A stretch of 64,000 bases of DNA from Sambucus nigra (taxonomy: Eukaryota; Streptophyta; Magnoliopsida; Dipsacales; Adoxaceae), in the NCBI GenBank assembly GCA_949130495.1, contig OX422214.1, forward strand, positions 256,250,187 to 256,314,186, written 5' to 3'. The stretch's first letter is position 1. Each line of letters begins with the position of its first letter. The notes under the pieces were generated by a model. That model was not told the origin of the DNA, ran no database searches, and worked only from the letters and a program-made list of their open reading frames with translations. A program made the position numbers and the translations under genes. Below, piece by piece: positions 46,341 through 58,264 of this stretch.

Positions 46341-48820
46341 TTCAGTATACCGAATAAACCATCGGTTCCCAAATCCAAATAAAAGTCCAACATAAATAAA
46401 ATCTGAATACATAGTCTGACTGACATAATGAAATAACTAAGGACAGTGCCTGAGGAAGCTACTGTTCTAGAGTGATTATCATATTGTCACCGGTCTAAAC
46501 AATAATCATGGTGCAATTTCAGACTCACCCAGCGTAATCGACAAGGGGGAAGTCAGAGGGACTCTTTTGAAGAGCCATATATAAGAATTCAAGGATGGGA
46601 GTAAGTGTGATAAGCTAATGGAAGGAGATAATCCAACTAAAATTGTGTAGGGTGGAGTGCAACAACACCCACGATTAGATTTTAGGTGAAATTTTTAGCT
46701 CATAAGATAAACGTGGTGTGATGAGAGTTATTCACCACGTATAAAGGATTATATATGGAATTAAAAGAGGAATTTGGGTGCGATTTGATCATAAGATCTT
46801 CCATCTGATGTTCATATAGAGATGCAAATGGAGCTTCAGAACTTATCACAAGAGGACTAAATAGAGACAGGTCATGATAGAGAGATTGATTTGTTTTTCG
46901 TCCCTTGTGCCCGACAAATGGAATACGGAGAGAAAAATGGATTCGAAAGTTGATAATGGACCCATGAGTAGAATATACAAGTATGGATGAGAAATTCTTA
47001 TAGGATGACTAGTGTCGAGGTAGTCAAAATTCGTACGTTTAAGAGTTCACATTAACGCTTCCAAGAGAAGGGGGCCAAAAGGGTTAGAGAATCTAGCCGA
47101 AGAGCAAGACTGGATTTAACGGTGCTAGTGAAGCATCATAGGAGGGTGTGCCAAATAGGGGACCCATTTAAAAGACTTGGATCAATTGAATTCCTACCAA
47201 GTGATGGTGGATTTAGTCATTTACTTCTATGAATTTCTACCAAGTGACGGTGGATCAATTGAATTCCTACCAAGTGACAATGGACCCATTACCTTGGGAG
47301 AACTTACATCAGTTTTATGATATTAATTGGCGATCCACAAATTTTTCGTCATTTAGTTCTTTTTGGAAAGAACAACAAAAGGTATAGTGGTTACTAATTT
47401 GAAAGATATCATATTAAAGAAATTTATACCATAATACAACTCCAACTCATATGCAAAACAAAGTATGTTCAATTAAAATTTAAATTAGAAAATGAAGATT
47501 TTAAATCCCTCCATAAAGATTGAAATTACAAAATATACATATTGCATTCCTACAATGGATTAAACTTTCCATGGATGTATAACATCCAAAAGAACCAAAC
47601 TAAAAAAAATTGAACAACAGAAAGAAACTCATATTCAATCAATTTGATTCAAAATCAAACATATCAATAAAATCCCTTAGTATAACCCAAAAATTTCAAG
47701 TTAATGTAAGTTAGTAAATAAATTTAGGTTTTAGAACCTCAATGGTAAGTATCCACAACTCAACCAAGATAAAAATGAGTTTTTTTATAGAACCTTACCA
47801 TATATACATAGAGAACTAATACCTAAAAGCAACTACAAAAAATATTGCAAACCATGCAACATTTTAAATTTACTTGAAAGGATTAGGTCTAATCCAGAAA
47901 TTCTATTAAATGCATTGTAAGGGCTTGTGATTTTAGAGTTAAATTGGTAGCATTTCATGAACAAATATGTATAGAGCTAATATAGAAGACTTTAAGTTGA
48001 TAAGAGGATAAGAGATATTGAAGGTACAATGTGGGAAGTTTCGTGACTGTGTGCAGAGTTGAGAAGGACAAATCCTAATAAAATAATTTTGATCATAGGT
48101 GATGGCTTGATTTGCAATGATGTCTCTAAGATGTATGTTTTCTTAGGGGTTTTATAAGAAGAGTTATTATGAGCACTGTAGGTCATTGATTGGGATGGAT
48201 GGGTATCATTATAAAGGGCCAAATGGTGGCCAATTACTTATTGCAGTTGATGTAGATGGGAATAATTCAATGTTTTAGGTGATTGATTTTTATATTTATC
48301 TATTATTTATTTATTTTTATATTTAATCATGTTATCAGTTTCACAGGGCTGCTTCTTGGATGTGGCATGGGTTTGTTGTGATATTTGTTGGTTTCTAGTT
48401 GCTTTTTAGAGTCACTTTTGTATATGTCTCAGTGGATAGCCTGTTACTTTAAGTTCTTAAGTCAGGCTTGTGTTCTTGAAACCAGAAGTGACCAATTTGG
48501 TGTTCCTTAATTGATCACTTCTCCGATTGTTATTGATATGAACTGTTTATGTATAATGTTTGTTTAGTTAATGTTAAATCAAATACTATTTAACATTCAT
48601 AGCATTGGGCTTGGCATAGCTGTTACTAAGGATGTGTCAGACTCTAGCTTGGCTTAGTACAAACCATTTGTAACCAAATACAACACAAGTTTTTGAGGTT
48701 AATAAACAATGGGAACCTTATTAGCTTTAGGATCCTTTTTTTCTTATTAACCTGATAATTTGTTTTTGATGAGATATATAATGTAATATTATGAAACTAC
48801 TCATATGAACTTCCTTCGTA
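46341..48820. other. Unassigned intergenic DNA
   Basis: AT-rich. GAATT(C/T)CTACCAAGTGA is repeated at 47188, 47231 and 47261. The part 48240-48820 is T-rich and intron-like, leading into the kinase exon. No gene recognised otherwise. Confidence 0.45.
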
Positions 48821-48821
48821 G

Positions 48822-49023
48822 GTAATAGAGACAGCTCTGTTTAAGGAAGTGATTAATGGTTCCATGAGTAATATGGATGGCAGATTCAAGGAAGATGAAT
48901 ATCTATACATGGTGCTTGAATATGGTGAAATTGATTTGGCTCATGTGCTATCGCGGAAATGGAAGGAAATGGATATCTCGATGTCAACTATATATGAGAA
49001 CTGGCTTCGATTTATTGGCAAGT
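48822..49023 (+). pseudogene. Exon fragment of an MPS1/TTK-like protein kinase
   Basis: After a plausible acceptor (CTTCGTAG), one frame reads [20 protein letters not shown], then [20 protein letters not shown], then KWKEMD and [17 protein letters not shown] and the ENWLRF-type segment are characteristic of the N-lobe/hinge region of plant MPS1-type dual-specificity kinases (spindle checkpoint). The next codons should read YWQ; one T appears to be missing (TTTATTGG), which shifts the frame just before a possible donor CAA/GTACTT. No other kinase exons are found on either side, so this is most likely a captured or relict gene fragment. Confidence 0.6.
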
Positions 49024-49233
49024 ACTTAACCAACTTTTAAACTAACATAGATGGGGGAATTGTTTAGAGACGAATGGGGGATTTTTTAGAAAGTTGTAAG
49101 ATACTATATTGTTAACAGTAAATGCCAAACAAAAAGTATCAGATTTGTGGGTTCCATGTGCATTCCAACATCATACAAAGATTGAATAAAATCATGATAC
49201 ATAACCTAACATGATATAAATCTAGTAGTATAC

Positions 49234-51417
49234 TAACACACCCCAAACCCAAACCCAAACCCAAAACCATTTTAATCATTTATTTTTAGAATAATTAAAT
49301 CATAATCTTCAGCCCATTTGAAATATAATTCATTTATTAATATTTTCATTATAATGAACTACTAGTGTTCTTTGTACCATAACATAATTAACATCAGAGT
49401 CAAAATTAAGCGATTAACTATTACAATCATCAAATCAACCCATGCTAACTCAATATATATAATGTGTGAGTGTAGTAAAATCTTCAGTGTGACAATGACA
49501 AAATCCCCATACCTAAACTCTAGCTCTTTCTAAAGGTGCAACTCTCAAAGTTACCATTCATATGATATCTTAGCAAGTAGTGTACAAACCTGAAATTGTT
49601 AAAATATAAATTGTAAGCATTAAGCTTAGTGATATACTCGTTCCCTGCAATGAAATAACAGTTTTATATCAAATATGTGGATATAAAATCCAAACAATCC
49701 TGCCCGTTGGCAATAACAAATCCTGGAACATAAGTTCCAACAAATCCTTGTCATAAGACAAATCAAATCATTGGATCTTTGTGCAGTTGCAATCATGGAT
49801 CATAAGACCCAAACAAATCCTGAATAGCGAAGTATTCAAACCAATCCTGGATCATAAGACCCAAAAGATTATGGATATTTTAATATCCAAACAAATCCTG
49901 AATACCAAAGTATTCAAACCAATCCGCTCTTAGAGATATATTCGTATTCAACATATCATTTTCATACCTATATATAAAATAGTCATAAGTACACTCACCT
50001 TGGCAAATTATTAGGATTTTCCTTTTCCTTTATTCAGCACTTGTTCAACCGGTTCTTCTTCCCTTCCTATCATTCTTACAATATTATTATCATCGTAACA
50101 ATATCAACAATCCAAGGAATATCTCAAACATAACTCAATTCATAAGAATCATATGATTCTATTCAAATCATTTATCATAATGAAATTCCATCCAAATTCA
50201 TGCTAAGATATTTAACATATCCAATTCATAGTCCAAACATACTTTAATTACTTCTTTTTAATCTAATCCTTATCATATTAGGTTTCCAGCACAAAAGACG
50301 ACACATCATTTCAAGTTTCCTAGAGCAAGATATGCCCATTTCTTTACTACATAGCAATTATGTCATATCATCTCATCTATTGTTCAATCAGCTTCCAAGA
50401 ATTTTCATATTTTTTATACATCATAAATTCCTATGATATTCCACCCAATATCAATAAACATATTGAATAACACAAAATTAAAGTTTCATAATTGTTAGGG
50501 TTCATGTGCTATGTCGACCAAAATGTTAAACATCTGGTATGCATACTTACTCTTTTGACGCAGATTTTATACCAGAACTTCAAACTATCACCAAAGATTC
50601 ATTTCTGGGTATTTTACTTAATTTTTGGATATGATATACACATTTGGGTATATATTCATCTCCAACTGGAATTATTGATTTCCATTAAGTATACACAAAC
50701 ATATAGAAGTTTGAGTACACAAGGTTTCTAAACAAAGTAATTTTACGGGTTTACACGTTCAACTTTGCTTAAACTTGCATCTATCCATACTTATACACCA
50801 AGGAACTAAAGTTCAATAAAAAATCATTGGTTTCTATAATTTAAATTAGTAATATCAAAAACTCAAACAAGATTTATGGATAGAATTACCTAAGGGACCT
50901 TTACGTAATTTTCTCTCTCTTTAGGACAAATATATCATGGCTTCATTTTGCTGAAGGAGGAGATTATTTCAAAGGTTTAAACTTGTACAAACCCACCTCC
51001 TTTTCCAACCAATCAAAACAAACCATTTGTTATACGAATAAGACAAAATACCACTTAATGAATGGACAGATTTGCCCTTGATTCGTAATTTCAGCATAAC
51101 TCCTTCCTCGGACCTTTTTTTTACACATCGTTTGTTGTGTTACAAACTTAACTCATATATCTACAACTATCTAGTTTTCTTATAAATTCAATTGTTATAT
51201 TTTAATGATCAAAACTATTCTCCAATGTGAACATTCCTACCGAAAACTTCAAAATTTTGTGTTTGTAACTAATTCGATATTTTATACGTTATTAAGGTAT
51301 GATTAGACTAAACATAATAATCTAACATTATATATATATTAATAACACATTACCCATATCCCATAATCTAAGCATAATTCAAACATTAATTATTATAATT
51401 ATATTCGGGTTGTCACG
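49234..51417 (-). repeat. Solo LTR (2184 bp) of a Tekay-related family
   Basis: Flanked by TATAC at 49229-49233 and 51418-51422. On the plus strand it begins TAACACACCCC and ends CGGGTTGTCACG, which are one-base-mutated forms of the TG...CA ends of the related LTRs. No internal region, PBS or frame is present. It contains diverged internal repeats of ACAAATCCTGAAT / CAAACCAATCC around 49690-49930. It lacks the palindrome cluster seen in the other LTRs. Confidence 0.6.
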
Positions 51418-51422
51418 TATAC

Positions 51423-53125
51423 AAATATAAACATGGATAAGATTCAACGTGTTATTTTAAATTAAACTAAAGGCCAAAAGTAGGAATCTAAATACACAAT
51501 ACATATCATCAGTGTCTATTGTGTATCCAAAATGAAACACAAAAACTAATGGCACGGTTGTAATTTTTGGTCCGATTGTATCGAGTCAACGACACACCGC
51601 TAGAGATATACCTAGCATAAGAGAGGGGTCTTAGCTCATGTACGGTGACAATGCAATTAGTCAAGTGTGAACAGGGGAATAATCTACAATATTCCTTTTA
51701 CAAGGACTTCAAAGTAAGGACGTTGAACAGGGCATAATTTGGCACCAATGCACTTAGGCCCATTGCACAACAGATCTACAAACATAAAACAAAGCATAAT
51801 TTATACATATTCCAGTTGCTATTCAGTTACAAACACAAAAGTGCACCTTTGAATATACAAACACAAAAACAAAATAACAAACCCCCCCAAATTAATAACA
51901 AACGACAAAACGAACAATAAAGAAATTTAAGTTTATGTATCATAAGAAGACATCTTTATAATTTAAACAATTTCAAGGCTTGTTGAGCAAAACCTTGTAG
52001 CATGGGAAGAAAAAAATAAGAGATGCATTGAACATAAAACTCATGCATCCGTAAGTCATACATATTACCTCTGAAATCTTGAGGAAAAGTTCATCATGGA
52101 GATCACATCACATAATGCATATAAGGCAAACGTACAACAGAAAAGGAAGATAAATTTAAAAGACATTAAAGTTCAAAGACCGGTTTAGAAGCAACATAAA
52201 AAACTAACCCAAAAGACACAGAACTGAAAATTAGTAATTGGACCAAGAGAAAATGAAATTGAAAAAATGAAATCATGTGAAAAAATACCTTCTAAACTTT
52301 TTCCATGTTCATTACAAAATCCAAATAAATCCTGAAACATAAATTCTGAGGGGCATCTGGCTTCGTAGGTAAGTAAGAAGTGGTGTCAATCCGCATATTC
52401 TTAAACACACACATACCAAGTTATCTCGTATGACCAAGTACTAAGGTCTTCCATTTACACCCTGAAAAAATAGCGACATAAGATAAATATAAAATATAAA
52501 ATTACTTTAAAATGCCTGCAAAAATAGCGACAAAAGATAAATACTAAGGTCTTCCATTTAAACCCTGAAAAAACACTATTTATCATTGTAGTGCTTAAGC
52601 CCAAGATCACAACACCCTAGTTATGCAATAAGTAATAAACAAATATAAGTACTGAGAGGAATCCCAAAAATATTCTTAAATGATTTTTCATGATGGACTT
52701 CAGTTGTTTAAATATGAAGATGAATATAAAAGGGGAAATTTATACAAAATTATATATACTCAGAAAATAATGTAACTAACCATATATATTTCTATTAGGA
52801 GAAAAATTAGTAAACAATGAAAGAAGATGGGGAATTCAACAGAATTTATATATCAATTAGCACAAACCAAATACAAAAATACAACAATTTATACATCTTG
52901 GATGCTATGAAATTTCATTAAACACATTGACGTTCTCTGTATGAAAACATTTAAAATAAATAAGTACTAACAATCTAGAATTTAATACTACACTTAACTA
53001 ATAGGGCTTCAAATATATCAATTTTAAAACCCATCCAGATATACCTATTTAAAACCCAAAAGCATTATTTCTGAGTTTAATACAATGAAATGCGTGAGGG
53101 ATATATAAATTCAACCAAAAATTTC
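51423..53125. other. Unassigned AT-rich DNA
   Basis: No gene. A segment near 52440-52490 (CTAAGGTCTTCCATTTA and TAGCGACA.AAGATAAATA) is partly repeated at 52505-52575. The remainder is AT-rich. Confidence 0.5.
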
Positions 53126-53989
<864 letters not shown>

Positions 53990-54040
53990 TTATAAACCGT
54001 ATTTTCTTACATATATCGCTATTTTTTTTTAATTGTAGGA

Positions 54041-54863
54041 AATGTCGAACAAAAACGACAACATCAATAAAATAGCGAAACACTGCCAAATGGGCGCTCT
54101 CTTACACCATAAGATCAATTCTCAACTCCTCCAAGATATCAATACTCTACTTCTCTGGAGATTCATTTTACTCCATCTCTGAGTCTTCAAACTCAAAAAG
54201 ACCCTAATAATATGACACCCCCAACTTCTATTGTCGATGGATCCCAAGCTAACCCTAAGAAGCGCATTGGTCTCTCCATTTCTAGGGATAATCCAATCGG
54301 TAATAAAGGTGACGTTCATCTTTTTAAAATCCATTGTCTATCTCTGAAAAAGTTGACTATGCACGTCGGAGGCACAGTCAACTGGAAGAAGGTTAATCAT
54401 GCCTTAAAGGATGACATTTGGGAGCAACATAATAAGATATTTTTATTTCCAACTGGTTTGAAGCCAAAGGTTCTTTCCAAGGTAGCTGATGCTTTGAAAA
54501 CCTATCGGAAGAACCTTCGGAAGATTTTTTTTCCCCAATGAGGAAACGAGTTCTGATATTTTAGGGCTGAAAGGAAAAGTTCCCAAAATATTGAAATGCC
54601 CATTGACCAATGGAACAACTTCTTGAAGAATGACTCCAAGGGAGGGAAAACTGAATGATAGGGCAATAAATAAGCTGAACAGATCAAAAAAGGTTGATGC
54701 CCAAACACTCAAGGCAAAATTTTATGATGATATTAAGGGTGAATGAGTGGAACGAACCAAGGGTACTCTAGAAAAAGGTAAAGAATCTAATTGGGTCAAT
54801 TTGTACTTGCATTCTCGACGGGAAAAAGGGACCAAAAACTCCCATACAAACTGGCGCCGTCTT
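54041..54863 (+). pseudogene. En/Spm-type Transposase_24-like gene, 5' part
   Basis: A frame from about 54212 reads GDVHLFKIHCLSLKKLTMHV, VNWKKVNHALKDDIWEQHNK, and KPKVLSKVADALKTYRKNLR. This is the pattern of the plant Ptta/En/Spm transposase-associated domain (Transposase_24). After a frameshift at the T run near 54530 it continues with PNEETSSDILGLKGKVPK and LNRSKKVDAQTLKAKFYDD, and ends with LEKGKESNWVNLYLHSRREK. A stop lies near 54744. The likely exon end is at CCGTCTTTG/GTGAGT. The intron that follows holds the second LINE, and the gene resumes at 63704. A CACTA-associated accessory protein is the likely origin. Confidence 0.55.
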
Positions 54864-55101
54864 TGGTGAGTTTTAATTTAGTTTTCTTTTTTTATATATA
54901 AATAGAGACTTTATTTGATTTAGATAGAAGAACTAGCCTCTTCTAAATAGCTTTCCAAGGAGACATCTTTAGATAGAAATATGGGGTGAAAACATAAATG
55001 AGGTTCTTTATATAAAAGAACCCTTACAAGAGAAAATGAAAAAAGAACAAATAAAAGAAATCTTGAAACAGGAAGATGAAGAAAAGATGTACCAAAAGCC
55101 T

Positions 55102-58100
55102 TTAGACATGTCTAAATGTGGGAAGACCCCATTTATCTACTCTAATTAATCCTTTGAGGTTCTTTGGGAAATCATGAAAATTAGAAGAAAAGACTTTTGA
55201 ATTCTCCTCACTCCCCAACTTTGCAAGAAAGTCAACTACTTTATTTGCCTCCCTGACGGAATGAGATAGTTTGAATTTGACCCTCTTGAGAATACTAAAA
55301 ATTTGGAATTCTAAGGAGGTTTAGTATTTTTTTCTAAGACATCCACAAGAACTTTTGAGTCACTTTCAACAATAAGCTTATAGTCCTTTAAGTCCATGAA
55401 GAACTCCAAACCTCTTCGTAATGACAATGCTTCAGCTTCCATGTTTGTAAATTCACCAAAATGAGCATTGAAAGCCCATATCATGTCCCCTATTTGGTTT
55501 CTCAAAATGCCTCCACCTCCTCCTTTATCTGGATTCCCTTTGTAACTGACATCTACATTTAGCTTTAGAACCCCTGATGGAGGAGTACCCCATTTGATTT
55601 GTAGCAGTTGTTTTGGGATTAAAACGAAGATAAAAAGAAAAAAATTCCCATCTCTTGATTGACATGATGAATAACTGAAACTACACTTGGAGAACATGCA
55701 TCATATCTACATTTGTTTCTTTGAATCCAAATACAGTAACAAATGATTGCTGGAACTACTTTGTAAATTGTTTGATTTGACTTAACTCCATAGATACACC
55801 ATTGAAAAAGTTGATTTCTGACTCCTCCGCCTTTTGATCTATGGATCCCAAAGTCTTGAGTCATTTTATCCCACACCATTGAAGATAAATCACCCCCTTA
55901 AAATATTGTATGCATTCTCTTCATTTGTACTGGAGCAGCAAAAACATTTGGATGGGACTATAATACCAATATACTTGATTTTATCATCAGTTGGAAGGAG
56001 GTTATGAAGTAATTTTCACATGAACACTGATATCTTGGTTGGGATTTATTGATGACCAATGAATTTAAAACTAAACAATGTTAGGCTTCTACTTCTACAA
56101 AGGTTCCAAGTTGATGTTATATAAAAGATACTTGAGGAGGTAAGTTTCTAGATTAGATGATCAGGTTGGTCTAGGAATATTTCATCAAAATTCAGAATTT
56201 TTGAGGCTATATCAAAGGAAAATTTATGGCTCACTTTTCTCACATCCCAATATTGATCCTGATTCTATAATTCTTTGACACTAGAGGCATCATCATGAGT
56301 TAAGTTCTTGTAATATAGAATACCTCAATTGTCCCAGTGCATACTGATTTCACCTTTACCTAGTTGCCAATCCAAATGGTCTTTTATTCCAAGTGTGGGA
56401 ACATGGTCTTCTAGAAGCAATTAATGGGTGGTACTTCCTACAGTAAGCAGCATACATGAATTTGGCCCAAAAAAAGTTTTGAGATCTAAAGCTCCACCAT
56501 AGTTTCATACTCAAAGATTTGTGAATATTTGACAGTAGTCTAATCCCCAGACCACCTTCTTGAGTTGATTTTTCTATATCTTCCCACCTACTCCATGGAT
56601 GTCTATGTTCTCCAAAATATGAGCTCCAAACAAAGTTAAACATTAAAGAATTAATGATTTTGAAATGGATTTAGGAGGGGATAAAGATGATAACAAGTAT
56701 ATTTGCATTGAAGATAACATTGATTTTATAAGAACCAGTTTACCTCCCGGACTCAAACTTTTGGCCTTCCATCCCTGAATCTTGTGTTTAATCTTTTGAA
56801 CCATGCCATTAAAGAACAAAGTCTTCTTTCTTCAATTGTATATAGGGCATCCTAAGTAGTTGATGGGATCCTTCTTAACCTTCATACTTGTACAATCAAT
56901 TAACTGATTTATAGACCTTAAGCCTATCTTTTTAGAAGCCACCATAAAACTCTTATGTTTATTTATTAGTTGTCCAGACACTTGCTCATATAAACTCAGA
57001 ACTCCCATCAATTTTTTCATTTCCTTCTTCAATCCAGAGCTGAATATAATAACATCATTCGCAAATGCTAAGTGGTTGAATTTGGGATAAGAAATAGGCA
57101 TCTTAAACCCCACAAAACTAGGTTGATACATTAAATCTCCCAAGTTTCTTGATAGAACATCAGCCATTATAATGAATAATCTTGGGGAGAGAGGGTCCCC
57201 TTGCTTTAAACCTCTAGAAGATTTGAAAAAATCAGCATTTTCCCCATTTACCATGACTATGAACTAAGAATTATAAATTAATCTCCATACAAGATCCAAC
57301 CACATTTCAAAAAATCTTAATCTTTTCAAAACATTAATAAGGAATAACCATGACACCCTATCATAGGCCTTTGTCATGTCCAACTTCATTATAATATTGT
57401 CCCCGTAGTTTTTTTTATGAATTCTTAACATTCACTCTTGAGCTAATAAAACATTCTCAATGATTGATCTCTCTTTGATGAACCCTGATGGAGTTGGAGA
57501 TATAATAAGAGGTAAAATTTAGGAAACTCTATCATTTAGGATCCTAGAGAAAATTTTGTTAATAAAGTTTTGCATACTTATAGGTCTGACATCATTGAAA
57601 GACATAGGGTTTTCCACTTTGGGGATCAAGGATATTTTTATTATTATTGTGATTTTAGGCAAGGTGAATCCTGTAAAAAAAACTTTGCACATCCTTAAAA
57701 ATATCAGCTTTAATATCCTCCCAGAAGAAATTGAAGAAAAAATCACCAAATCCATCAACTACTGGACCACTATTAGCATTTAAGCCCTTTACATCTAACT
57801 CTACTTCTTCTATAGTAGGCCATTTTATGAGCATCACATTCATATCCTCATAAATGAGTTTGGGGACATACCCCAACAGATTGTCTTCCCCTTCTGGATT
57901 AGAATATTCATTAGACTGAAAAAACCTTTGAGAAGTATTCAATTGCGTTGCCTATAATTTCCACTTTTGTATATGCCCAAGTTCCATCTTCCTTCTTGAC
58001 TTTGTGGATGAATAATCTTATTTGTTTGATTTTAACTACTATAGGGAAGTAAGCTGTATTTTTATCACCCTCTACTGCCCATTTTTCATTCGCCATTTGA

Positions 58101-58259
58101 GACCAGAAATCACTTTCTATCTTGATCCTTTGGTTCTATATAGTTGTTTCCCTAAATAAGTCCTCCCTATGTTGCTCTGAGGGGTCCTGATCATAGGTTA
58201 GTTCATCTTAAAGACGAGCATCTTCTGCATCTCTTGCAGCCTGGAAAATATCCCCATAA
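55102..58259 (-). pseudogene. LINE ORF2, 3' part: reverse transcriptase and RNase H
   Basis: Resumes after the solo LTR as YGDIFQAARDAED. RT motifs: NEKWAVEGDKNTAYF, FNDVRPISMQNFINKIFSRI, SSRGLKQGDPLSPRLFIIMA, and LAFANDVIIFSSG at about 57070-57030. The last should read FADD, so the first catalytic Asp is Asn (57059-57057). A GLGIRLL segment lies near 56550. The C-terminal RNase H (about 55600-55200) reads LKLNVDVSYKGNPDKGGGGG, then AEALSLRRGLEF and VESDSKVLVDVL. After a frameshift near 55311 it reads VREANKVVDFLAKLG. TAA at 55102-55104 is the probable end. Confidence 0.85.
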
Positions 58260-58264
58260 TGTGC

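Noticed and set aside
49242..49266. CCCAAACCCAAACCCAAACCC as telomere-like repeat.
   Set aside because: The plant telomere unit is CCCTAAA. This is a 6-bp run of about three units near the edge of a solo LTR.
39028..52593. A single 13.6-kb CACTA element from CACTAC (39028) to GTAGTG (52593), both flanked by CTT.
   Set aside because: Only 6 bp of terminus and a 3-bp duplication agree. The right end lacks the GTCACG subterminal repeats that fill the left end, and the inverted arm at 53126 lies outside. Chance match is likely.
54850..54868. TGGCGCCGTCTTTGG as a Tat/Athila primer-binding site.
   Set aside because: No LTR precedes it and no gag follows. It is better read as the end of an exon followed by a GTGAGT donor in the Transposase_24-like gene.
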